The position numbers and the translations under genes were made by a program. Source: Pseudomonadota bacterium (GTDB lineage: Bacteria > Pseudomonadota > Gammaproteobacteria > Steroidobacterales > Woeseiaceae). Taken from it: DNA of 5,355 bases. The DNA lies in the NCBI GenBank assembly GCA_022565135.1, contig JADFKA010000147.1:1-5355 (forward strand), read 5' to 3'. Shown here piece after piece: positions 1 to 5,355 of the stretch. The notes beneath the pieces are model-generated. The model was not told the DNA's origin and did not search any database. It saw nothing but the letters and a program-made list of their open reading frames with translations. Every line of letters starts with the position of its first letter. The stretch's first letter is position 1.

Positions 1-1709
1 TTTGGACCGCCACCAAGAATCATGATCTTGGGTGCTTGCGTAGGATCAGCCTCGCATTCCTCCTCGTAAGTCGAATAAAGATACGCCGTTGTGGTCGCGA
101 ACTCGGCAGCACAGGTGTCTACACGTTTGAATACGGGCCGAACTTTCTGGCGCAGGCGACGTTTGCGTACGGACGCCTCGGTGACCCCGAGGAGCTCAGA
201 GATACGTGCGTCGGAAAACCCTTTACGCTTGATCAATCGCATAGTGGCTGCATCCAGCTTGGCCAGACTGGTGTCGCGTATTGACTGTTCGGTCTCGATC
301 AAATCGGCAATCTGAGCCAGGAACCAGGGATCGATGCCAGTAATTTTAGCCACATCGTCAATCGTATAGCCATGGCGCATCGCATCCGCTACGTACCAGA
401 GGCGATCCGGTCCTGGATTTCTCAACTCCAGTCGTAGCTGATCTTTTTCAGCGTCGGTTGTAAGCGAAAGTACCTTTTCATTGAGGCCCGTGACACCCGT
501 CTCTAGCCCGCGCATGGCCTTTTGCAGCGATTCCTGAAACGTGCGGCCAATCGCCATGACTTCGCCGACCGACTTCATCTGTGTTGTCAATCGGTCATTG
601 GCGCCAGGAAATTTCTCGAACGTGAAGCGCGGAATCTTGGTAACCACATAGTCGATTGTTGGTTCAAACGAAGCTGGAGTAGCGCCACCGGTAATGTCAT
701 TTTTCAGCTCATCGAGTGTGTAGCCCACCGCAAGCTTGGCCGCAATTTTCGCGATGGGAAATCCTGTTGCCTTGGACGCCAGCGCCGAAGAACGAGACAC
801 GCGTGGGTTCATCTCAATGACAAGAACGCGCCCGTCCTCAGGATTTATGGCGAACTGTACGTTAGAACCGCCCGTATCGACGCCGATCTTCCGTAACACG
901 TCGATCGACGCATTACGCAGGCGCTGATATTCCTTGTCGGTCAGAGTTTGTGCCGGCGCAACGGTAATGGAGTCACCCGTGTGTATGCCCATCGGGTCCA
1001 GATTCTCGATTGAGCAAACAATGATGCAATTGTCATTGCAATCGCGGATCACCTCCATCTCGAATTCTTTCCAGCCAAGCACCGACTCTTCCAGCAGCAC
1101 CTCGGTCGTCGGCGACATTTCAAGACCATGCGTGACAATACGTTCGAATTCATCCTGGTTGTAAGCGATGCCACCGCCTGTGCCACCTAAAGTGAACGAC
1201 GGGCGAATCATCGTCGGAAAGCCGATGATCTTTTGCTTGTTAATTGCCTCCTCGAGTGTGCGAGCAATCTCGGCCGTCGGCACCTCGAGTCCGATTTCGG
1301 TCATCGCCTGGCGAAACAATTCACGATCCTCAGCCATATTGATCGCCTCGCGCGATGCTGCAATCATCTCAACATTGTATTTCTCAAGGACGCCCTCGCG
1401 AGCCAGGTCAAGTGCACAATTCAGTGCCGTCTGGCCACCCATCGTTGGCAGCAATGCATCGGGTCTTTCTTTCTCGATAATGCGTTGCACTGCTGTCCAT
1501 TGCACCGGCTCTATGTATATCGCGTCAGCAGTTTCCGGATCCGTCATGATCGTTGCCGGGTTCGAATTGACGAGAATGACCCGGTAGCCTTCTTCCTTTA
1601 GCGCCTTGCACGCCTGCGCACCTGAATAATCGAACTCGCAGGCCTGGCCAATGATGATAGGACCAGCGCCGATAATCAGAACACTCTCGATGTCACTTCG
1701 TTTGGGCAT
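1..1709 (-). CDS. carB: Carbamoyl-phosphate synthase large subunit, 3'-truncated by window edge
   Basis: Uses ammonia passed from CarA, bicarbonate and two ATP to make carbamoyl phosphate for pyrimidine and arginine synthesis in the cytoplasm. The frame is open from the ATG at 1709 to base 1, giving 569 codons of a protein usually near 1,070 residues. It starts MPKRSDIESVLIIGAGP, followed by IGQACEFDYSGAQACKAL, as in E. coli CarB. Also readable are VLIEMNPRVSRSSALASK and TPASFEPTIDYVVTKIPRF of the first ATP-grasp (carboxyphosphate) half, and GEVMAIGRTFQESLQKA leading into the oligomerisation domain. Last comes RVDTCAAEFATTTAYLYSTY, and the window stops at ILGGGP, where the second synthetase half begins. 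I found no frameshift at the points I translated. It lies 33 bases downstream of carA and is probably co-transcribed. No clear Shine-Dalgarno precedes the ATG. The missing C-terminal half would carry the second ATP site and the allosteric domain. Confidence 0.97.
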   Translation of the reverse strand, partial: MPKRSDIESVLIIGAGPIIIGQACEFDYSGAQACKALKEEGYRVILVNSNPATIMTDPETADAIYIEPVQWTAVQRIIEKERPDALLPTMGGQTALNCALDLAREGVLEKYNVEMIAASREAINMAEDRELFRQAMTEIGLEVPTAEIARTLEEAINKQKIIGFPTMIRPSFTLGGTGGGIAYNQDEFERIVTHGLEMSPTTEVLLEESVLGWKEFEMEVIRDCNDNCIIVCSIENLDPMGIHTGDSITVAPAQTLTDKEYQRLRNASIDVLRKIGVDTGGSNVQFAINPEDGRVLVIEMNPRVSRSSALASKATGFPIAKIAAKLAVGYTLDELKNDITGGATPASFEPTIDYVVTKIPRFTFEKFPGANDRLTTQMKSVGEVMAIGRTFQESLQKAMRGLETGVTGLNEKVLSLTTDAEKDQLRLELRNPGPDRLWYVADAMRHGYTIDDVAKITGIDPWFLAQIADLIETEQSIRDTSLAKLDAATMRLIKRKGFSDARISELLGVTEASVRKRRLRQKVRPVFKRVDTCAAEFATTTAYLYSTYEEECEADPTQAPKIMILGGGP

Positions 1710-1742
1710 GCTATTTACAATAATTCACATTAAGAAAATATA
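1710..1742. other. A+T-rich carA-carB intergenic gap
   Basis: Thirty-three bases separate the carA stop from the carB ATG. The gap and the adjoining carA end form an A+T-rich block: 58 of the 70 bases at 1711-1780 are A or T, quite unlike the flanking genes. The hexamer attaag occurs at 1729-1734 and again at 1742-1747. There is no purine-rich ribosome-binding site just ahead of carB and no hairpin with a T tract. The gap is short enough for one transcript to cover both genes. Confidence 0.6.
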
Positions 1743-2924
1743 TTAAGTTATTGTTTTAATGCTAAATTTAACTGTTACTATGGATCTTACGGCCGTGAGC
1801 CTCTTGAATTCCATAATCTGGATGAAGCGTTCAAATAGTGGCGTCAGGTCATGTGGTCCCGGACTGGCCTCGGGATGCCCCTGGAAACTGAATGCCAGTT
1901 GGTCTTTGAGCGCGATGCCCTGCAGCGTTGCATCGAATAAGGAGCGGTGGGTTGCCTCAACAGTGTCGGGCAGGCTTTCCTCGTCGACCACAAAGCCATG
2001 GTTCTGGCTGGTAATCAGAACCTGACCGGTGGCAAGATCCTGCACCGGGTGATTGGCACTATGATGACCATATTTCATCTTCACCGTTTTCGCGCCCGCG
2101 GCGAGCGCCAGTAGTTGGTGGCCCAGGCAGATGCCAAATACCGGCACGCCAATACTAATGAACTCGCGTATTGCGGCAATCGCATAGTCGCAAGGCTCTG
2201 GATCTCCTGGCCCATTGGACAAAAAAATCCCATTCGGATGCAACGCCAGCGTTTCTTCGGCACGCGTCGTCGCGGGTACAACGGTCATGCGACAGTCGAG
2301 ATCAGACAGCAGGCGCAGGATATTGCGCTTGATGCCGAAGTCGTAGGCAACGACGTGATAAGGGGCCACACGCCGGCTCAATATGCGTGCCTTGCGACCA
2401 AAGCTGCTGCCATGACACCACTGATACGCAATATCGGTGCTGACGAATTTTGCCAAATCCATACCAGCGATGCCCGGAAACTTGCATGCATGCTCGATGG
2501 CTGTCTTGGGGTCGACGTTACCGGTCATGATGCAACCCGACTGCACGCCTTTCTCACGAATGATTCGGGTGAGCTTGCGGGTATCGATGTCACCGATAGC
2601 GACCATGTTCCCCTGCCGCAGAAACTCACTGAAGGAGCGCTCTGAACGCCAGCTACTGTTTACCAGAGCACTGTCACGGATGACCAGACCTGCGGCATGA
2701 ATACGCGAGGATTCCATGTCATCGCTGTTCGTGCCGGTGTTGCCAATGTGCGGGTACGTGAGGGTAACGATCTGGCGACAGTACGACGGATCCGTCAAAA
2801 TTTCCTGGTACCCCGTCATTGCAGTGTTGAAGACCACTTCGCCAATGGTCTTGCCCTCGGCCCCGACAGAGGATCCGCGGAATATGGTTCCGTCTTGTAG
2901 TGCCAGAACAGCAGGCGTACTCAA
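1743..2924 (-). CDS. carA: Carbamoyl-phosphate synthase small (glutaminase) subunit
   Basis: Hydrolyses glutamine and channels the ammonia to CarB. The 393-residue protein has the CarA N-terminal domain (about 1-150, with ALQDGTIFRGSSVGAEG and FNTAMTGYQEILTDPSY) and a class I glutamine amidotransferase domain (about 190-375). The nucleophile is Cys266 in GICLGHQ, and His350 and Glu352 in GHPEASPGPHD complete the triad. They match E. coli Cys269, His353 and Glu355. The start is TTG at 2922-2924: an in-frame TGA lies at 2937-2939, no ATG or GTG fits between, and an AAAAGGG ribosome-binding site (2931-2937) sits 6 bases upstream. E. coli carA also uses UUG, as I recall. The last ~14-18 residues (RSIVTVKFSIKTIT) extend past the usual end and lie in A+T-rich DNA. 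The catalytic core looks intact. Confidence 0.97.
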   Translation of the reverse strand: MSTPAVLALQDGTIFRGSSVGAEGKTIGEVVFNTAMTGYQEILTDPSYCRQIVTLTYPHIGNTGTNSDDMESSRIHAAGLVIRDSALVNSSWRSERSFSEFLRQGNMVAIGDIDTRKLTRIIREKGVQSGCIMTGNVDPKTAIEHACKFPGIAGMDLAKFVSTDIAYQWCHGSSFGRKARILSRRVAPYHVVAYDFGIKRNILRLLSDLDCRMTVVPATTRAEETLALHPNGIFLSNGPGDPEPCDYAIAAIREFISIGVPVFGICLGHQLLALAAGAKTVKMKYGHHSANHPVQDLATGQVLITSQNHGFVVDEESLPDTVEATHRSLFDATLQGIALKDQLAFSFQGHPEASPGPHDLTPLFERFIQIMEFKRLTAVRSIVTVKFSIKTIT

Positions 2925-2930
2925 AAATGA

Positions 2931-2937
2931 CCCTTTT
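2931..2937 (-). promoter_or_regulatory. Ribosome-binding site of carA
   Basis: AAAAGGG on the minus strand ends 6 bases before the TTG at 2924-2922. It supports this TTG as the true start of carA, since the reading frame is closed by TGA at 2937-2939, which overlaps this site. Confidence 0.6.
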
Positions 2938-2942
2938 CAGAT

Positions 2943-2972
2943 ACACAAAAGCGGAAGGGCAGTGCCTCCCGC
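2943..2972 (-). terminator. Terminator-like hairpin in carA leader
   Basis: Read on the minus strand, arm GCGGGAGG (2972-2965) pairs with CCTTCCGC (2958-2951) over 8 pairs including one G-U, around a 6-base loop CACTGC. It is followed by TTTTGTGT (2950-2943). This is the form of a rho-independent terminator with a short T tract. It lies 19 bases before the carA start and about 90 bases after the dapB stop, so it could end dapB transcripts or act as an attenuator of carAB. I found no clear competing antiterminator. Confidence 0.5.
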
Positions 2973-3061
2973 TTGTAATTTCGCCGATCGCCAATCGATT
3001 CGCCATAGTTTACTGAAGCAACACTGGTCGCGCCAGACTGTGTGGTCGATTATTTCTGAAT

Positions 3062-3850
3062 TTATGCTGCGTCGAGTAGCACATCACGCATTCGGTAACG
3101 TCCAGGACTCTGGTGGATCACCCACCTGGCGGCGCGCAGCGCACCATCGGCAAACACCTGTCGCGATGTCACAGTGTGTCGCAACGTGAGGCTCTCAGCT
3201 GCTGACGACAGTATTACGGAGTGATCCCCGGGCACTTCGCCGCGTCGTTGCACCTCAAAGCGAATATCACCGGCAGCTGGTGCACTGGTTTTGGCGTCAG
3301 GTTCGTACCAGCGAACCGCGGCGAAATTCTGCCCTCTCGCGGCCGCGATAGCTTCGCCCAGCTGCAATGCAGTGCCCGAAGGAGCATCGATCTTGTGCTC
3401 GTGGTGAGTTTCGTGCACCTCGACTTCGAATTCGAGACCCAGCGCTGCCGCTGCTTGACCGACCAAGCTCTCCAGCACCGCAATGCCAACACTCATGTTG
3501 CGGTCATAGACGACGGGAACTTTTGCTGACGCACTATCCAGACGACGCTGTTGAGCAACACTCAGGCCACTGACACCGCAGACCAAAGGTGTACGGTGTG
3601 CAACGATGGCCTGGAGGACTGTGTCCGTTGCTTCGGCCAAACTGAAATCAATAAGCACATCGGCAGCCCCAACGACTCGATTGATGTCATCGCTAACCAG
3701 TAGATCGGGTGATCGCCAGAGTTCTGAACATTGCCCCTCGTCGCGCACCCACACACTCACCAGTTGACAATCGGCGGCTGCCTTGAGCGCCTGCATGAGC
3801 ACCTGACCCATGCGGCCAGCACCTGCGATACCAATAGAGACGGAATTGAT
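3062..3850 (-). CDS. dapB: 4-hydroxy-tetrahydrodipicolinate reductase, start uncertain
   Basis: NAD(P)H-dependent reductase of the diaminopimelate/lysine pathway. Visible in order are the dinucleotide loop GIAGAGRMG, then VLIDFSLAEAT, VVYDRNMSVGIAV, and the signature VHETHHEHKIDAPSGTA holding the catalytic His and Lys equivalent to E. coli His159 and Lys163. GEVPGDHSVIL and the C-terminal MRDVLL follow. The first ATG (3811) falls inside the glycine loop, so it cannot give a whole protein. The frame stays open to a TAG at 3866-3868 but holds no ATG, GTG or TTG. I place the start at ATC (3850-3848), giving 262 residues close to the family length; ATT at 3835 is the other option. The glycine loop is one residue shorter than the E. 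coli AGAGGRMG. The identification is firm, the 5' end is not. Confidence 0.9.
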   Translation of the reverse strand: MNSVSIGIAGAGRMGQVLMQALKAAADCQLVSVWVRDEGQCSELWRSPDLLVSDDINRVVGAADVLIDFSLAEATDTVLQAIVAHRTPLVCGVSGLSVAQQRRLDSASAKVPVVYDRNMSVGIAVLESLVGQAAAALGLEFEVEVHETHHEHKIDAPSGTALQLGEAIAAARGQNFAAVRWYEPDAKTSAPAAGDIRFEVQRRGEVPGDHSVILSSAAESLTLRHTVTSRQVFADGALRAARWVIHQSPGRYRMRDVLLDAA

Positions 3851-3917
3851 GACCTGCGCCTGATTCTAGAAGATCCAGATCAAAGGTTACGGCACGGGCA
3901 TTGCCGCCGCCAGTTCC
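3851..3917. other. dnaJ-dapB intergenic gap
   Basis: Short spacer between the dnaJ stop and the proposed dapB start. It has an in-frame TAG for dapB at 3866-3868 and a weak AGG (minus strand, just before ATC 3850) as the only possible ribosome-binding site. I see no hairpin terminator, so dnaJ and dapB could share a transcript. Confidence 0.4.
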
Positions 3918-4772
3918 CTAGCCGACACGCTCGAAAAAACGTCTGACCGAATCCAGCCAACCGTCGGCACGAGGACTGTGTTTCTCTCCTCCCGCGCGGA
4001 TCGAGGCCTCAAACCGAGCCAGCAATTCTTTTTGCTCGGCCGTCAGATTAACCGGCGTCTCTACAGAAACTTTCGCAAACAAATCGCCTACACGAGGATC
4101 TCGCACGGTCACAACGCCTTTACCGCGCAGACGAAATATCTTGCCCGATTGCGTTCCGACCGGCACCTTCAGGGAAACATTGCCATTCAGCGTCGGCAAT
4201 TCCACATCACCTCCGAGTGTGGCAGTCGCCATGCTGATAGGCATCTCGCAAGCGAGATCGGCGCCATCGCGTGTAAAGAGCTTGTGCGCGTTGACGCGTA
4301 TCTCGACGTACAGATCACCGGGTGGGCCACCGTTTCTGCCTGCTTCGCCCTCGCCCGAGAGACGAATCCGGTCGCCATCGTCAACACCGGCCGGCACCTT
4401 GACGGCCAGTGTCTTGGTTTTTCGTATTCGGCCCCGACCCTGGCAGGCACCGCAAGGATCCGCGATCACTGTACCGGCGCCCTTGCAGGCTGGACAGGAT
4501 TGCTGAATTGAGAAAAACCCTTGCTGCATTCGGACCTGGCCCACGCCACCGCAGGTTGAACATTTGACGGGCTGGGTACCCTTTTTCGCGCCACTGCCAT
4601 CGCAGCTCGTGCACGTCACCTGGGTTGGCACTTCAATGGTGACAGAATCACCGCTAACAGCCTTTTCCAGATCCAGGCGCAGATCGTAACCGAGGTCTGC
4701 ACCACGAAATACCTGGTTGCGACGTTGTCTGCCACCACCAAAAATATCACCGAAGACTTCGCCGAAAAATCC
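3918..4772 (-). CDS. dnaJ: Chaperone DnaJ, 5'-truncated (J domain absent)
   Basis: Co-chaperone that delivers substrates to DnaK and stimulates its ATPase. About 284 C-terminal residues are present. First is the end of the Gly/Phe region, GFFGEVFGDIFGGG, then RGADLGYDLRLDLEKAV. The zinc-binding domain has all four CxxCxGxG repeats (CTSCDGSG, CSTCGGVG, CPACKGAG, CGACQGRG, within 4431-4613). The C-terminal substrate-binding domains follow, with PAGVDDGDRIRLSGEGEAG, GDLYVEI, LGGDVELPTLNG and RLRGKGV, and the protein ends FFERVG. Relative to E. coli DnaJ (376 residues) roughly 90 N-terminal residues are missing, including the J domain with its HPD motif. Homology ends at a join to unrelated sequence, and the frame meets TAA at 4781-4779. 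What remains could not work as a normal DnaJ. I read it as a real gene cut by the join, not a natural short form. Confidence 0.93.
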   Translation of the reverse strand, partial: GFFGEVFGDIFGGGRQRRNQVFRGADLGYDLRLDLEKAVSGDSVTIEVPTQVTCTSCDGSGAKKGTQPVKCSTCGGVGQVRMQQGFFSIQQSCPACKGAGTVIADPCGACQGRGRIRKTKTLAVKVPAGVDDGDRIRLSGEGEAGRNGGPPGDLYVEIRVNAHKLFTRDGADLACEMPISMATATLGGDVELPTLNGNVSLKVPVGTQSGKIFRLRGKGVVTVRDPRVGDLFAKVSVETPVNLTAEQKELLARFEASIRAGGEKHSPRADGWLDSVRRFFERVG

Positions 4773-4785
4773 AGGGATTTAAAAC
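4761..4785. other. Junction between two unrelated sequences
   Basis: Left of here the minus strand codes for the DnaJ Gly/Phe region (GFFGEVFGDIFGG). Right of here the plus strand codes for a helicase 2B/2A region (LKLTEFLEYVIKNTGLEEH). Neither gene continues across. The exact base cannot be fixed by eye, because gaaaaatcc at 4764-4772 could belong to either side and may be the shared overlap. No inverted repeat, insertion-sequence end or tRNA is visible here. Confidence 0.8.
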
Positions 4786-5318
4786 TTACAGAGTTTTTGG
4801 AGTATGTGATAAAAAATACGGGCCTGGAAGAACATGTGAGAGATGGAACGGAGAGGGGAGAGGAGAGATGGGATAACGTACGAGAGCTGCTTTCTGTATG
4901 CGCTAAATACAACGAGGAAGAACCAAGGCAAGCAATACGCATGCTTGTGGAGGAAGCCGCCCTTGCCCAGGAAGCAGATAACGTGGAGTACGAAAAGGAT
5001 CTCGTAAACCTCATGACCCTCCACGCGACAAAGGGACTTGAGTTCTCCGTTGTATTCATTGCGGGGTGCGAACAAGGGCTCTTGCCCCATTCGCGCGCTT
5101 TGTCTGGAGCAAACGAAGAGGAACTTGAGGAAGAACGTCGGCTTTGCTATGTGGGCGTAACCCGCGCGAAGGAAAAACTGTACCTCTCCTTTGCCCAGCG
5201 CCGGATGATGTTTGGGAAAACCCAATCAAACCCCCCATCAGAATTTTTGCAGCACATACCGGAGCGTTTAATAGAGTTTATTCCCGCAGAGGAAGAAAAT
5301 GTTATTGAACTGGACTAA
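4770..5318 (+). CDS. UvrD/PcrA/Rep-type superfamily 1 DNA helicase, C-terminal fragment
   Basis: ATP-driven 3'-5' DNA unwinding in repair or replication is the family role. Only the last ~183 codons remain. Helicase motif V is seen as VNLMTLHATKGLEF (about 5004-5045), followed by VVFIAGCEQGLLPHSRAL. Motif VI is EEERRLCYVGVTRAKEKLYL (about 5127-5186), with the VTRA arginine that contacts ATP in this family. The protein ends soon after FLQHIPERLIEF, without the long C-terminal tail of E. coli UvrD or Bacillus PcrA. The ATG at 4725 is not a start: 4725-4763 is dnaJ read backwards. Walker A and the other N-terminal motifs lie beyond the join. UvrD, PcrA and Rep cannot be told apart here, so no symbol is given. 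The short tail and sequence style suggest a candidate-phylum (Patescibacteria-like) source, a weak guess. Confidence 0.9.
   Translation, partial: SRDLKLTEFLEYVIKNTGLEEHVRDGTERGEERWDNVRELLSVCAKYNEEEPRQAIRMLVEEAALAQEADNVEYEKDLVNLMTLHATKGLEFSVVFIAGCEQGLLPHSRALSGANEEELEEERRLCYVGVTRAKEKLYLSFAQRRMMFGKTQSNPPSEFLQHIPERLIEFIPAEEENVIELD
5289..5295 (+). promoter_or_regulatory. Ribosome-binding site for the downstream gene, inside the helicase gene
   Basis: GAGGAAG lies 3 bases ahead of the ATG at 5299 (5 bases from its AGGA core). It supports a translation start overlapping the end of the helicase frame, and suggests the two genes are translated from one message. Confidence 0.5.
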
Positions 5319-5355
5319 AAATCTACTCGAAGAACATAACATAAAGCCCAATAAA
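5299..5355 (+). CDS. Start of a gene, possibly 16S rRNA dimethyltransferase RsmA/KsgA
   Basis: Nineteen open codons from ATG 5299 to the window edge read MLLNWTKNLLEEHNIKPNK. The start overlaps the helicase stop by 20 bases and has a good ribosome-binding site. The sequence resembles the N-terminus of RsmA/KsgA proteins, where a stretch like LLxxxxIKPxK comes just before the conserved SLGQNFL motif. That motif would begin right after the window ends, so the assignment is unproven. RsmA methylates two adenines near the 3' end of 16S rRNA. Confidence 0.4.
   Translation, partial: MLLNWTKNLLEEHNIKPNK

Larger units (their letters stand above)
2925..3061 (-). promoter_or_regulatory. dapB-carA intergenic region, likely carA promoter and leader
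   Basis: This 137-base gap is the longest non-coding stretch in the window and must hold carAB control signals if carAB is transcribed separately from dapB. I see no strong sigma70 promoter. The best -10 candidate is TAAACT on the minus strand (about 3007-3012), matching 4 of 6 consensus bases but with a poor -35. Further downstream are three copies of GGCGA on the minus strand (plus-strand tcgcc at 2981, 2988 and 3000) and then a terminator-like hairpin. No convincing ArgR box was found by eye. Confidence 0.4.

Noticed and set aside
36..1601. Several plus-strand open frames opposite carB
   Set aside because: They are antisense shadows of strongly conserved carB codons and resemble no known protein.
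1715..1735. Possible ArgR-like box (TGAATTATT) ahead of carB
   Set aside because: Only half of the palindrome fits, and it lies inside a generally A+T-rich block where such matches arise by chance.
2719..3006. 95-codon minus-strand frame from ATG 3006 through the carA leader, considered as a leader peptide
   Set aside because: It runs out of frame deep into carA and has no clear ribosome-binding site or run of regulatory codons. It is most likely chance.
3918..4631. A natural short DnaJ starting at GTG 4631
   Set aside because: Clear DnaJ homology continues upstream of 4631 through the Gly/Phe region to about 4770, so the gene is cut by the join and does not start there.
4725..4763. ATG at 4725 as the start of a 197-residue helicase protein
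   Set aside because: This stretch is the antisense of the dnaJ Gly/Phe region, so the first ~13 residues are a by-product of the join and not helicase sequence.
4616..5225. Minus-strand open frames of 147-148 codons opposite the helicase
   Set aside because: One spans the join and both lie opposite conserved helicase motifs. They are shadows.

Overview
The window looks like a metagenomic contig made of two unlike parts. Bases 1 to about 4770 are a gammaproteobacterial housekeeping block read on the minus strand in the order dnaJ > dapB > carA > carB. That order is the familiar one downstream of dnaK in gammaproteobacteria such as Pseudomonas. All four products align closely, residue by residue, with remembered E. 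coli proteins. Bases from about 4770 to 5355 are on the plus strand and carry the last ~183 codons of a UvrD/PcrA/Rep-type helicase. A second gene, probably rsmA (ksgA), starts inside the helicase stop region and runs off the window.

Layout. 1-1709 (minus): carB, large subunit of carbamoyl-phosphate synthase, N-terminal 569 residues. 1710-1742: short, very A+T-rich gap. 1743-2924 (minus): carA, complete small subunit, UUG start. 2925-3061: carA leader with a terminator-like hairpin. 3062-3850 (minus): dapB, without a recognisable standard start codon and with a Rossmann glycine loop one residue short. 3851-3917: short gap. 3918-~4772 (minus): dnaJ without its J domain. ~4761-4785: the join. 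~4770-5318 (plus): helicase C-terminus. 5299-5355 (plus): start of the next gene.

Biology. CarA releases ammonia from glutamine and CarB turns it, with bicarbonate and 2 ATP, into carbamoyl phosphate for pyrimidine and arginine synthesis. DapB works in the diaminopimelate/lysine pathway. DnaJ is the co-chaperone of DnaK. These are core genes with no defence, mobile or secondary-metabolism cargo.

The main oddity is the join near 4770. dnaJ loses its first ~90 codons exactly where a helicase of different sequence character begins on the opposite strand. An assembly chimera is the simplest reading; a genuine rearrangement cannot be excluded from sequence alone. I see no undescribed biological system here. 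The points worth a second look are the join, the dapB 5' end, the carA leader hairpin and the A+T-rich carA/carB boundary.
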